Assembly: GCA_964384785.1 (NCBI GenBank)
Contig: CAYLLH010000031.1
Span: 1 to 28,572 of the forward strand
Direction: 5' to 3'
Length of the DNA: 28,572 nt
Origin: JAZKSG01 sp964384785
Lineage (GTDB): Archaea; Thermoplasmatota; E2; DHVEG-1
Shown here: one piece after another, positions 1-7,723 of the stretch
How the letters are laid out: each line of letters starts with the position of its first letter
Numbering within the stretch: the stretch's first letter is position 1
Position numbers and translations under genes: made by a program
Notes under the pieces: generated by a model
What the model saw: only the letters and a program-made list of their open reading frames with translations
What the model was told of the DNA's origin: nothing
Databases searched by the model: none

Positions 1-1
1 T

Positions 2-352
2 TTCGAAACAGAGAAAGAAGAACAAGAAACCTATGATCCAGAAATAAAAATAGAACAACCAACAAATGGAATATATTTCAGCAACTCAAAACTACTAAAC
101 CTTCCTGGTTTAACACTAATCATTGGACCCATCGATATACAAGTCAATGCATCTGATGAAGATGGAACAATAGAAAAAGTTGAATTCCTAATTGACAATG
201 TTTCAAGATACAATGAAACCAGTGGAAAAAACAACTGGACATGGAATGAAAGAATCTTCGGAAGACATACTATAAAAGTCAGAGCATATGATAACGATGA
301 TAACATAGCAGAAGATAAAATTCAGGTAATAATCTTCAACCTTGCACTGTAG
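2..352 (+). CDS. C-terminal end of an Ig-like-domain surface protein (partial)
   Basis: The open frame enters from the left edge and stops at TAG 350-352, giving 116 residues of a longer protein. The visible part is one beta-sandwich repeat of the bacterial Ig-like type (Big_7-like). The pattern is an ASDEDGTIEKVEFLID strand-turn-strand, then a Trp-containing strand (NWTWNE), then a closing HTIKVRAYDNDDN strand. Such repeats are usual in secreted or cell-surface archaeal proteins, where they act as stalks or adhesion modules. No membrane anchor follows the domain, so the protein is probably held by an N-terminal element outside the window or is secreted. The function of the whole protein cannot be told from this fragment. 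Confidence 0.75.
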   Translation, partial: FETEKEEQETYDPEIKIEQPTNGIYFSNSKLLNLPGLTLIIGPIDIQVNASDEDGTIEKVEFLIDNVSRYNETSGKNNWTWNERIFGRHTIKVRAYDNDDNIAEDKIQVIIFNLAL

Positions 353-370
353 AACAATTTTTTCAAAAAC

Positions 371-386
371 TTTTTTTTCTTTTTTT
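371..386 (+). terminator. T8-C-T7 tract, probable archaeal terminator
   Basis: A run of eight T, one C and seven T lies 18 bases after the Ig-domain gene. The same Tn-C-Tn design follows several other plus-strand genes in this window (13451, 15461, 18236, 23859). This fits oligo-T archaeal termination. No stem-loop precedes it. Confidence 0.55.
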
Positions 387-429
387 CAACTAATTTAATG
401 TAGTAAAACAAAATTAACCTTTTTTTATT

Positions 430-503
430 GCCGTTGTAGCTTAGGTGGCTTGAGCGGCTGATTCGTAATCAGCAGGCCGAGGGTTCAAATCCCTCCAACG
501 GCT
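430..503 (+). tRNA. tRNA-Thr (anticodon CGT)
   Basis: A full cloverleaf can be drawn. The acceptor stem GCCGTTG (430-436) pairs with CAACGGC (496-502). The anticodon stem GCTGA/TCAGC encloses the loop TTCGTAA, so the anticodon is CGT, which reads ACG. The T arm is GAGGG-TTCAAAT-CCCTC. The discriminator base is T503, as expected for archaeal threonine tRNA. CCA is not encoded. A second threonine tRNA with anticodon GGT lies at 17900-17971 on the other strand. Confidence 0.95.
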
Positions 504-511
504 TTCTAATA

Positions 512-991
512 TCATTTTTTATGTTCTTTTATCTGTTCTCTGTTTAATCGATAATATGTTTTATCCAAAGGCGATGCTTTGTTTTTTCTATAAAACCCTA
601 TAGCGGGTTTATTCCAATTATATACACACCATTCCATACGACCGTAGTTTTCATTGTTTGCTTTGTCTACACAGAATTCAAACATTTTCTGACCTATTCC
701 CTTTCCACGGTATTCATCCAAAACAAAAAGATCCTCTAAATACAAAGTTGGTAATCCTTGATATGTTGAATAGGTATCAAGTAGGATAAAATATCCAATA
801 TATTCATCATTGTATCTGGCCAGATATGCTTCATAACGAGGGTTTTTTGAAAAAGCATCTTTTTCAAGACGGTTTTTAACGTTTTCATTCAAGCATCCTT
901 GTTTTTCATATTCAGCTAGTTTTTTAACAAAGTTGAAAAAAACATCAAAGTTATCAGGGTTTACTTTTTCAAAATTTAAATCATCATTCAT
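512..991 (-). CDS. GNAT N-acetyltransferase, diamine (spermidine/spermine) acetyltransferase-like
   Basis: The product has 159 residues, the normal size for a single GNAT domain. Motif A is RGKGIG at residues 95-100, the acetyl-CoA pyrophosphate loop. Before it comes YLEDLFV at 84-90, and motif B (WNKPAIGFYRK) follows at about 126-136. The YLEDLFV, RGxGIG and FY pattern is that of the SSAT / thialysine acetyltransferase group, which acetylates a side-chain amine of polyamines or lysine-like amino acids. That substrate class is an inference from family resemblance. It is the last gene of a four-gene minus-strand operon, starting 22 bases after the racemase-type gene, so its substrate is probably the product of those enzymes. 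The start ATG at 991 has only a weak AGAAG upstream. Confidence 0.85.
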   Translation of the reverse strand: MNDDLNFEKVNPDNFDVFFNFVKKLAEYEKQGCLNENVKNRLEKDAFSKNPRYEAYLARYNDEYIGYFILLDTYSTYQGLPTLYLEDLFVLDEYRGKGIGQKMFEFCVDKANNENYGRMEWCVYNWNKPAIGFYRKNKASPLDKTYYRLNREQIKEHKK

Positions 992-1013
992 ATTTCTTCT
1001 AACAAAAAACTGT

Positions 1014-2084
1014 TTACATGTTTATGTATTTTTTCTTAACATATTTACTTGTACACAGATGAACAAGTGCTCCATATTTCATACCGAATTTGATTTTATC
1101 TCCGATATTGTAATTGTTGTTTTTGATTTCAACTATGATATGATCACTGCTGCTTCCAAGAATATCAATATTTTCATCATATGGTTTTAAATCCTCTACT
1201 ATAACATCTTGTTTTCCAAGTGCTACAATTCCTCGAATTATTTCTCCACGGTCTTTGAATTCTGGTGTTTCACCAAACGCGTTCTGAGTAACCATTCCAT
1301 AGGGTTTAGATCGCTTTTTTTTAAGCTCAATAATTTCAGCTTCTACAAAAAAAGTATCCTGAAAACAACCCGGTATAGCTGAACGATTTACTGTTTCAAG
1401 TCCCAGAAGTATTCCTTCACCTATACGAAGATTATTTATTCTTCCTTGATCTATTTTTTCAATAAGCGATGGAATATTTGCAGAGTTTCCACCGCTGACT
1501 ATTTCAAATTTTATGTTATGTTTTTCTTCTGTTTCCGTTATTATTTTATTGAATTCTTTAATCTTCTCATTGGTTGGAGCAACACCTCCGAAACAGGCAA
1601 GGTTCATGCCTATCCCCTGGATTTTTATTCCCTGTAAACTTTGAATCTGTTCGATTTTTTCATCTAATTCAGAAGGATTCATTCCCTCTCGCAGGTCACC
1701 CATTTCAACCATTAGAATAATTTTATGTTTTTCACCATGGTTAATAGATTCTTCTGAAAGTTTTTGAATTACTTTTAATTCTGATTGTAAAGATATATCG
1801 GCATACTCTACCACGTCTTTTATTTCACTAATCATTGGTGTTCTAAGAAGCATAAGTTTTTTTTGAATACCTGCGTTTTTCAAGTTTTTAAGGTTTTCAA
1901 CACGTGAATCAGCAACTGATGAAACACCGCCTTTGATCATAGCCTTAGCAATCTTCGGATCTCCACATGATGCCTTAGTTACACCAGTTATAGTTATATC
2001 AAATTTTTTCCCTAGTTTAACGATATTTTCAGTGTTTCTCTGTATTTTTTCTAAATCAATAGTAAGCTGTGGATAGTTGCTAAT
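1014..2084 (-). CDS. Alanine/ornithine-racemase-type PLP enzyme with non-canonical start
   Basis: This is a fold-type-III PLP enzyme like ornithine racemase (Orr) or the YhfX group. The N-terminus reads YPQLTIDLEKI, then the PLP lysine in GVTKASCGDP (K37 counting from ATT). Later come ADSRVENL, MVEMGDLREG, VSGGNSANIP and RIGEGILLG. The expected reaction is interconversion of an L- and a D-amino acid; the substrate is not known. The first in-frame ATG is at 1940 and would remove the PLP lysine. Between the upstream in-frame stop TAA (about 2108-2110) and that ATG there is no ATG, GTG or TTG. The best start is ATT 2082-2084, nine bases after a strong GGAGG (2094-2098); ATA 2088-2090 lies only three bases after it. 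Starting at ATT gives 356 residues, a normal family length. The start overlaps the stop of the M20 gene, which suggests translational coupling. Confidence 0.8.
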   Translation of the reverse strand: MSNYPQLTIDLEKIQRNTENIVKLGKKFDITITGVTKASCGDPKIAKAMIKGGVSSVADSRVENLKNLKNAGIQKKLMLLRTPMISEIKDVVEYADISLQSELKVIQKLSEESINHGEKHKIILMVEMGDLREGMNPSELDEKIEQIQSLQGIKIQGIGMNLACFGGVAPTNEKIKEFNKIITETEEKHNIKFEIVSGGNSANIPSLIEKIDQGRINNLRIGEGILLGLETVNRSAIPGCFQDTFFVEAEIIELKKKRSKPYGMVTQNAFGETPEFKDRGEIIRGIVALGKQDVIVEDLKPYDENIDILGSSSDHIIVEIKNNNYNIGDKIKFGMKYGALVHLCTSKYVKKKYINM

Positions 2085-3330
2085 TTTTATAAACCTCCAG
2101 CAGGTATTTTAGAAGATAGTTTGCTGTATCTATTACTTCTTGTTTATTTACATATTCATCAGGTGCATGAATGTTTCCACCACCGGGTCCAAAAACCAAT
2201 GTTGGAACTTTTGCACGTGTTCCAAAAAGATTAAAATCTCCAACACTTTTTGTTGAAAACTTACAAATGGGGTCATCAATATTTTTTTGTTGATTATTTT
2301 TCTCTAGTATGCTCATGAAAAGAGTAATATAATCACTTTTTTGAAAAAGATAAGGTTTATATTCCAGTTCAGGTCCTGGGCAGTGTCTACGGTAAATATT
2401 TACCTTGGCTTTCAAATTTAAAGCCTTAACTATCTTATTGATTTCTCTTATAACTGTTTCAGCACTCTCTCCAAGCATTACCTGACGATTAATAAGAACT
2501 TTACAATAACTTGGTACTGTGAAAGAATAATCTCCTCCGTCTATGTTTAAAACAACATAATGACCTCTCCCTCTTTTGATATGGGTGAATATATCAAAAC
2601 GAGCAAGTTCTGATATTAATGTTGATGCATCATGTAAAGCATTAACGCCTGATGATGGATGTGAGGCATGTGCAGCCTTTCCAAAAAATTCTAACTCGAG
2701 AAGTACTCTTCCCTCCGCTCCAACTATAGGTACTGGGAATTGTGATTTATGGATTTTTTGATGAGTGAAACAATAATCATTCTGAGTTAAAAGGGGTGAT
2801 GGTTCAGTGATTATTGTTAAACTATAATCTTTTAGATCAAACTCTCTAAGTAATGTATCTGTTCCAATGGAAAATGGTGCTTCCTCTCCGAAAACACAAC
2901 TAAGGAAAAGTTCACCATTAACTTCATCTACTCTTTCAAGAAATGATAAAAATGCTATGATTTCAGCAGCACAACCTGCTTTCATATCAGCAGCACCACG
3001 ACCAAAAATTTTACCATTTTCTTCTTCGGCATCAAATGGTGGGTGGCTCCAAGTTTTAGGGTCATCCACACCAACAGTGTCCAAATGGCCATTAAGCATT
3101 ATTTTTGGTCCTTCACCATTACCTACTTTCAAATATAAATTAGAATAATCATAATACTCAATATAAGGATTTTTTACTGTTTGAAAACGTACATCAAAAC
3201 CTTTTCCTTTCAAATATTTATGTACAAAATCATAGATTTCGTTTCCATCTTTAACTGAGCTGGGTATACGAATCAAATCTTTGGTTAAATCAATTAATTC
3301 TGTTTCCTCATCTTTGTTAAGTTGATTCAT
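2080..3330 (-). CDS. M20-family zinc amidohydrolase (ArgE/DapE/CPG2-like deacylase)
   Basis: About 416 residues, typical of M20 enzymes. The metal and catalytic residues are present: GHLDTV (H82, D84), GRGAADMKAG (D115), FGEEA (E149/E150), the TEPSP loop and a C-terminal NIHAPDEYV histidine. The lid domain contains FFGKAAHASHP. The family removes acyl groups from amino acids or cleaves C-terminal residues; here an N-acyl amino acid deacylase is likely because acetyltransferases lie on both sides. The start is chosen as ATG 3330 (MNQLNKDEE), which gives the usual short M20 N-terminus. ATG 3339 and a triple GTG at 3363 are in frame too. The gene overlaps the end of the PLP/GNAT gene by 14 bases, and its TAG overlaps the start of the racemase-type gene. 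Confidence 0.9.
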   Translation of the reverse strand: MNQLNKDEETELIDLTKDLIRIPSSVKDGNEIYDFVHKYLKGKGFDVRFQTVKNPYIEYYDYSNLYLKVGNGEGPKIMLNGHLDTVGVDDPKTWSHPPFDAEEENGKIFGRGAADMKAGCAAEIIAFLSFLERVDEVNGELFLSCVFGEEAPFSIGTDTLLREFDLKDYSLTIITEPSPLLTQNDYCFTHQKIHKSQFPVPIVGAEGRVLLELEFFGKAAHASHPSSGVNALHDASTLISELARFDIFTHIKRGRGHYVVLNIDGGDYSFTVPSYCKVLINRQVMLGESAETVIREINKIVKALNLKAKVNIYRRHCPGPELEYKPYLFQKSDYITLFMSILEKNNQQKNIDDPICKFSTKSVGDFNLFGTRAKVPTLVFGPGGGNIHAPDEYVNKQEVIDTANYLLKYLLEVYKN

Positions 3331-4735
3331 CCTCCTCATCTTCTTCGTATTCCTCACCACCACTATAAATCATTCTGTAATATTTTTTACGCAAACCCAT
3401 CTTTTCATAAAGTTTTATCGCTCTTTTATTATTTGTTTCAACATGAAGCGAAAGATCACCCTTTGTAACTTCTATTGATTCCTGTAACAACTGGGTTGCT
3501 ATACCTCTTCCTTTTACACTTTTTTTAGTAGCAATATATGAAAGATGATATTTTGGGAAAAATGTATCAAAACCTGATCTAGAAAGAATAGCTATCCCAA
3601 CAAGTGTCTCATGATCAAAAGCACCTAAAACATATCCTTTTTCAAAAGCATTCTCCACAGCATCCTTCATTTCATCTACAGGATCTGAAAACTCTAGAAG
3701 CCATTCATCGAGTTTATCTAAAAACGTTTCATATGTGGTATTCAAATCTTTTTTTTCAAGTATTCTAAGATCAAGATCAATGTTTCCATCATCAAGTAAT
3801 AGTATATGGTTCCCATTTTTGATCTTACCTTGTTTAACTGCTTTAATAAAACCTGCAACAGGATAAGAGTTAGCTTCATTTAGATGAAGATTATGTGCTT
3901 TTTTGATTTTTTTATAACCCTCTATTAATTCTTCATCTGTTACAGCTATTGCTCCACCATAAGTATCATGTATAGCATTTAATGCATCCTGACCATTAAG
4001 ACAATTCCAGTTAACCATATGTTTGCTAAGATCAGTATTTTTGATGTCTTCTTCCGGATCAAGCTCTAATATTTCTTCTTTTCCTTTTTTGTATGATTCT
4101 ATAATTGCGTTACCGTTATCTGTTCCAACCGCCCAAAGCTTGGGTAGTTCATCAATATCTTCATCAATCCATAAATCTTTAAAACCAAGATGAAGACCAG
4201 ATATTGATGATCCATTAAAAGTCTGGCAGAAAACAGTATCAGCAACTTCATCCTTGAGTTGTTTATTTATTTCTTTAGCAACATAAGAGAGGGCATACAT
4301 GTTCATGACACTGTTAGCTAGGCCAAAGTTTGCATCATACCATCCTTTTTCTTTAGCTACACGACGACTTTCCTCAACGCAATCCTCATAGGTTTCCCCG
4401 AACTTAATGATTTCAACGTTACCATTATCAAACAATTTTTTTCTATTAATTTCTTCTTTTTCTGGAACATAAAATATTAGATTTACATCAAAATATTTTG
4501 AAAGAAAAGAAAGTGATCCACCGATGGTTCCATAGGTTCCCATACAAATCGTTTTTTTATCCCGTGCTATAGCATCTCTAATGATCAAATATGCTAAGCG
4601 ATCTTCACGATGACCTGAAGGATTGTTTCCTTCAAGTTTCAAATATATTTTTTTGATTCCAAGTTCTTTCTCTAGTTTCTTCGCTCTAATAAGTGGTGTT
4701 CGACCTACTCGATTTTTTATGATTTCTTCTACCAT
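3317..4735 (-). CDS. Fusion of a threonine-synthase-like fold-type-II PLP domain and a GNAT domain; PLP lysine absent
   Basis: The 472-residue product has two domains. Residues 1 to about 325 resemble tryptophan-synthase-beta/threonine-synthase enzymes: GRTPLIRAKKL at 11-21, YLKLEGNNPSGHREDR at 31-46, and a glycine-rich phosphate-binding loop GTYGTIGGSLSF at 66-77. Residues about 340-460 are a GNAT domain with acetyl-CoA loop VKGRGIATQLL and motif B TNNKRAIKLYEKMG. In the family the segment reads SFKDR or HKDR, where the lysine forms the PLP aldimine; here it reads HREDR, so E44 stands at the lysine position. The PLP domain may therefore be a ligand-binding or non-Schiff-base relic. An acidic tail (EEYEEDEEDEST) ends the protein. 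The start ATG 4735 has AAGGT about nine bases upstream. It is the first gene of the operon and overlaps the M20 gene by 14 bases. Confidence 0.8.
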   Translation of the reverse strand: MVEEIIKNRVGRTPLIRAKKLEKELGIKKIYLKLEGNNPSGHREDRLAYLIIRDAIARDKKTICMGTYGTIGGSLSFLSKYFDVNLIFYVPEKEEINRKKLFDNGNVEIIKFGETYEDCVEESRRVAKEKGWYDANFGLANSVMNMYALSYVAKEINKQLKDEVADTVFCQTFNGSSISGLHLGFKDLWIDEDIDELPKLWAVGTDNGNAIIESYKKGKEEILELDPEEDIKNTDLSKHMVNWNCLNGQDALNAIHDTYGGAIAVTDEELIEGYKKIKKAHNLHLNEANSYPVAGFIKAVKQGKIKNGNHILLLDDGNIDLDLRILEKKDLNTTYETFLDKLDEWLLEFSDPVDEMKDAVENAFEKGYVLGAFDHETLVGIAILSRSGFDTFFPKYHLSYIATKKSVKGRGIATQLLQESIEVTKGDLSLHVETNNKRAIKLYEKMGLRKKYYRMIYSGGEEYEEDEEDEST

Positions 4736-4797
4736 GATTTATTACCTTTTAAAAACTTAAAGAATATTTTTTTTTCAGTCTCTCCTATTACATCCTG

Positions 4798-4806
4798 CTA
4801 TAAAAA
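4798..4806 (-). promoter_or_regulatory. Possible TATA box of the PLP/GNAT operon
   Basis: On the minus strand a TTTTTATAG element lies about 65 bases before the ATG at 4735. This would place transcription start near 4775 and leave a leader holding the AAGGT ribosome site. The 102-base gap after trkH supports a separate promoter, although read-through from the Trk operon is possible. Confidence 0.35.
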
Positions 4807-4837
4807 TTCTTTGAAATTATAAAAAAAGATCGTTTTT

Positions 4838-6322
4838 TTATTCAAGAAGTGTTTCTCTTTTATAGGCTGTTGGCACGAAAAGTATTAGTGCTGTAAAAAT
4901 CTCAAGACGACCTAGCCACATACAAACCAATAGCCATATTTTTCCAGTTTCTGGAACTGCTGCATAACTAAAATTTGGACCCAGGTTTCCAAGAGCAGGT
5001 CCTACATTTCCAAGACATGCTGCCGCGGCAGATGCACCTGTTAACATATCCATACCCGTGGCAAGCATGCCTGCTGTCGAAATGATAAAAATAAGAATGT
5101 ATGCAAAGAAAAACATGGTAATTGTATGAAGGGTTTTATCTGGTATCACGCTATCACCAAGGCGGACATGGATAACTGCATTGGGATGTAGTAGTTGCAT
5201 TATTTTCTTTTTAAGCATTTTAAACATCAAAAGAATCCTTACTTGTTTCATCGCTCCACTAGTAGAACCAGCACATCCCCCTATAAACATCAAAATAAGG
5301 ATTAAAAACTTGGCAAAACTCGACCATGCATCATAATTTGCTACAGTGTAACCAGTTGTTGTCATAATTGATATTGATTGGAAAGCAGCAATTCTAAGGC
5401 TTTCTAATTCAAGTATCCCTGATCCAATAAGATCTAATGTGATTGCTCCAACAAATAAAGCTATTATTAAAAGATAAAATTTGAACTCTGGATCTTTTTT
5501 ATATCTTTCTGGTTGCCCGTGCAATGCATAATAATGAATAGTAAAATTTGTACCTCCTATTATCATAAAAAATATGATAACCCAATGAACAATGGGAGCA
5601 TAATGAGCTATACTATTAGTATGTATACTAAAACCACCTGTAGACATCGTGGTAAAAGCATGATATACCCCTTCATAGAGTGGTACTCCTACAAGTCTTA
5701 GAACAAGTATCTCTGCAACCGTAAAAAAACCATAAACAAGCCATAATAGTCTAGCTGTTTGCATAATAGTCGGCTTCAATTTATGTATAGAAGGACCTGG
5801 TGCTTCTGATTCCATTAGTCTTTTCCCGCCAGAAGTTAGACGAGTCAGAAGAGCTACACTAAGTACAATTATCCCCATCCCACCGATCCATTGAAGTAGA
5901 GCACGCCAAAAAAGTATACTTTGATAATGATCCTCCAATGGATAAGATAAAACAGTTGCACCCGTAGTTGTGATACCTGACATTGCTTCGAAATATGCAT
6001 CAGTAACAGAGCCAACAGATCTTGTAAAAATAAAAGGAAGAGATGCAAAAAGAACAAGTACAAGCCAACCCAATGAAACAATAGCAAATCCTTCCTTGTC
6101 AGTAAAATCTTTTTTACTACCAATTTTTTCAAAAAAAACTCCCATCAGGAATGTAAAACCTGAGCAAACTAGAAATACACCTGCTGTGAAAGGTATTTGA
6201 AAATAGTGAAAATCAAATAGTGGTTCATTGAAAAGAAACGCAGGAATTATAGGTACAAGAAAAGCTATTGAAAAAAACTTAAGGATTGTTCCAATGCTTC
6301 CAACCACAATTTTTGCTCTCAA
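4838..6322 (-). CDS. trkH: TrkH-type potassium uptake channel subunit
   Basis: The product has 494 residues and many membrane segments in the fourfold M1-P-M2 arrangement of the Trk/Ktr/HKT superfamily. The four pore loops can be recognised around SGITTTGATVL, TMSTGGFSIH, SIMTTTGYTVAN and LGNVGPALGN, each with the selectivity-filter glycine. GGMGIIVLSVALL follows the first pore, as in bacterial TrkH. It forms the potassium-conducting membrane part, gated by the TrkA protein encoded just before it. The start is TTG at 6322, preceded by GGGTGA; a TTG start gives a natural membrane N-terminus (MRAKIVVGSIG). It begins five bases after the trkA stop, so the two are translated together. Confidence 0.93.
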   Translation of the reverse strand: MRAKIVVGSIGTILKFFSIAFLVPIIPAFLFNEPLFDFHYFQIPFTAGVFLVCSGFTFLMGVFFEKIGSKKDFTDKEGFAIVSLGWLVLVLFASLPFIFTRSVGSVTDAYFEAMSGITTTGATVLSYPLEDHYQSILFWRALLQWIGGMGIIVLSVALLTRLTSGGKRLMESEAPGPSIHKLKPTIMQTARLLWLVYGFFTVAEILVLRLVGVPLYEGVYHAFTTMSTGGFSIHTNSIAHYAPIVHWVIIFFMIIGGTNFTIHYYALHGQPERYKKDPEFKFYLLIIALFVGAITLDLIGSGILELESLRIAAFQSISIMTTTGYTVANYDAWSSFAKFLILILMFIGGCAGSTSGAMKQVRILLMFKMLKKKIMQLLHPNAVIHVRLGDSVIPDKTLHTITMFFFAYILIFIISTAGMLATGMDMLTGASAAAACLGNVGPALGNLGPNFSYAAVPETGKIWLLVCMWLGRLEIFTALILFVPTAYKRETLLE

Positions 6323-6326
6323 TTTT

Positions 6327-7703
6327 TCACCCGACTAACCATCTCTGGACTGTTTCATAATCAGTTTCATGGAATAAAACAAATAATCTATCTTTTTCTT
6401 TTAGTATATAATCATCAGTGGGTATGAATCCTTTATCATTTTTCACAACAACTGGGATTAAAAAATTTCCTATCTCCGGTGAAAATGTTTCGATACTTTT
6501 ACCAAGGCATCTAACTCTTTTTGTAACTTTTATTTCTTGAGAAAGAATTTCTTTTGTTTCTTTTATTTTTGAAAATCTAGTACCGGTAAACATACTTCTT
6601 TTTGGTTCATAATCTGTTTTTTGTTGTTTTAAAATATTTTGAATAGTATTTACCAATAAAAGATTAGGAATAACCGCACTATCAACAAGTGTGTTTTCAA
6701 CTGATTCTTTAAGATCAACACGATCAATAAGTGTTACAGCGGTGGGAACATTGAATTGTTTTGAAAGAATTGAAATAAAAGTATTACGTTCAAGATTTTT
6801 ACCCATAGCAAGAAGTACATCAAATTGTTCTATACCTTCCTTTATTAATACTCCATGACCAAGAGGATCAGCTTTGACAACTGATGCTTCTGGTAGTATT
6901 TCTGCTGCTTTTTTTGTTCTAACCTCAGATATATCCATTATAGAAACATCGATTTTTGCATCAAGAAGTTTTTTTGCAAGAGTTAAACCAATTTCCCGTG
7001 CTCCAGCAATAAAAACGTTCTCAATTTTTCTGTAAGAAACAAGTTCACCACCGAGTATTTCTTCTATGTTTTCTTTATTAACTCGGTCATCTAAAAAAAT
7101 ACATAATTCATCCTCTGTTTCAAGTTGTTCTGAGTCAGTGGGAAGGATTTGCTGGACTCCTCTAAAAATTGATACTATTTTTGCTCCATCCGGAAGTTCT
7201 ATATCCTCAATTTTTTTGTTTTTAACCTTAGAGTCATCATCAACTGTTGCTCTAAAGGTTTCTATACCGCTTTTGTTGATCCCTGTCAGTCTAGAGGGAA
7301 AGGCAAAAATCCTTGATAGCATAGAAGATGCAATAAGTGATGGGCAAAGAACAAGATCAGCACCAATTGGTGTGTATCTTCTAGATATCGGTTCTCTTGC
7401 CATTGAGGTTGATTTGACTCTAGCTATGGTTTTGCATCCATAAAAATTTGCAAGGGAACAACTTACAAGATTAGTATTATCATCTTTAGAAAGACCTATA
7501 TAAAAATCACAATTATCAATACCTGCATCAAGCAATGAACGAAAATCACTAATATTTCCCTCAACTGTTAAAGAATCTACTCTACCTGCTTTTTCTAAAG
7601 CATCTGGGTCTTTGTCGATAAATGCTATCTCATGACCCTTGTCCGATAGTATCTGACCAAGAGCTCTCCCGGCATCTCCTGCACCACCAATTATTATATA
7701 CAT
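6327..7703 (-). CDS. trkA: TrkA potassium channel regulator with two RCK modules
   Basis: A 458-residue cytosolic protein built from two tandem RCK units. The first Rossmann fold begins MYIIIGGAGDAGRALG and has the acidic end of strand 2 (FIDKDPDALE). The second begins near residue 226 with ENVFIAGAREIGLTLAKKL and IMDISE. Each is followed by a TrkA-C domain (about 140-215 and 385-458). The protein forms the nucleotide-binding ring that gates TrkH in response to NAD(H), ATP/ADP or c-di-AMP in characterised members; which ligand applies here is unknown. In the second unit the glycine pattern is GAREIG, a common variant. It sits between mscS and trkH in one minus-strand unit, 20 bases after the mscS stop. 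Confidence 0.93.
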   Translation of the reverse strand: MYIIIGGAGDAGRALGQILSDKGHEIAFIDKDPDALEKAGRVDSLTVEGNISDFRSLLDAGIDNCDFYIGLSKDDNTNLVSCSLANFYGCKTIARVKSTSMAREPISRRYTPIGADLVLCPSLIASSMLSRIFAFPSRLTGINKSGIETFRATVDDDSKVKNKKIEDIELPDGAKIVSIFRGVQQILPTDSEQLETEDELCIFLDDRVNKENIEEILGGELVSYRKIENVFIAGAREIGLTLAKKLLDAKIDVSIMDISEVRTKKAAEILPEASVVKADPLGHGVLIKEGIEQFDVLLAMGKNLERNTFISILSKQFNVPTAVTLIDRVDLKESVENTLVDSAVIPNLLLVNTIQNILKQQKTDYEPKRSMFTGTRFSKIKETKEILSQEIKVTKRVRCLGKSIETFSPEIGNFLIPVVVKNDKGFIPTDDYILKEKDRLFVLFHETDYETVQRWLVG

Positions 7704-7723
7704 GCTTTCATCAAACTCATGAT

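Noticed and set aside
7066..7443. A long plus-strand open frame opposite trkA.
   Set aside because: It is antisense to the conserved TrkA coding sequence, has no family features and no ribosome site.
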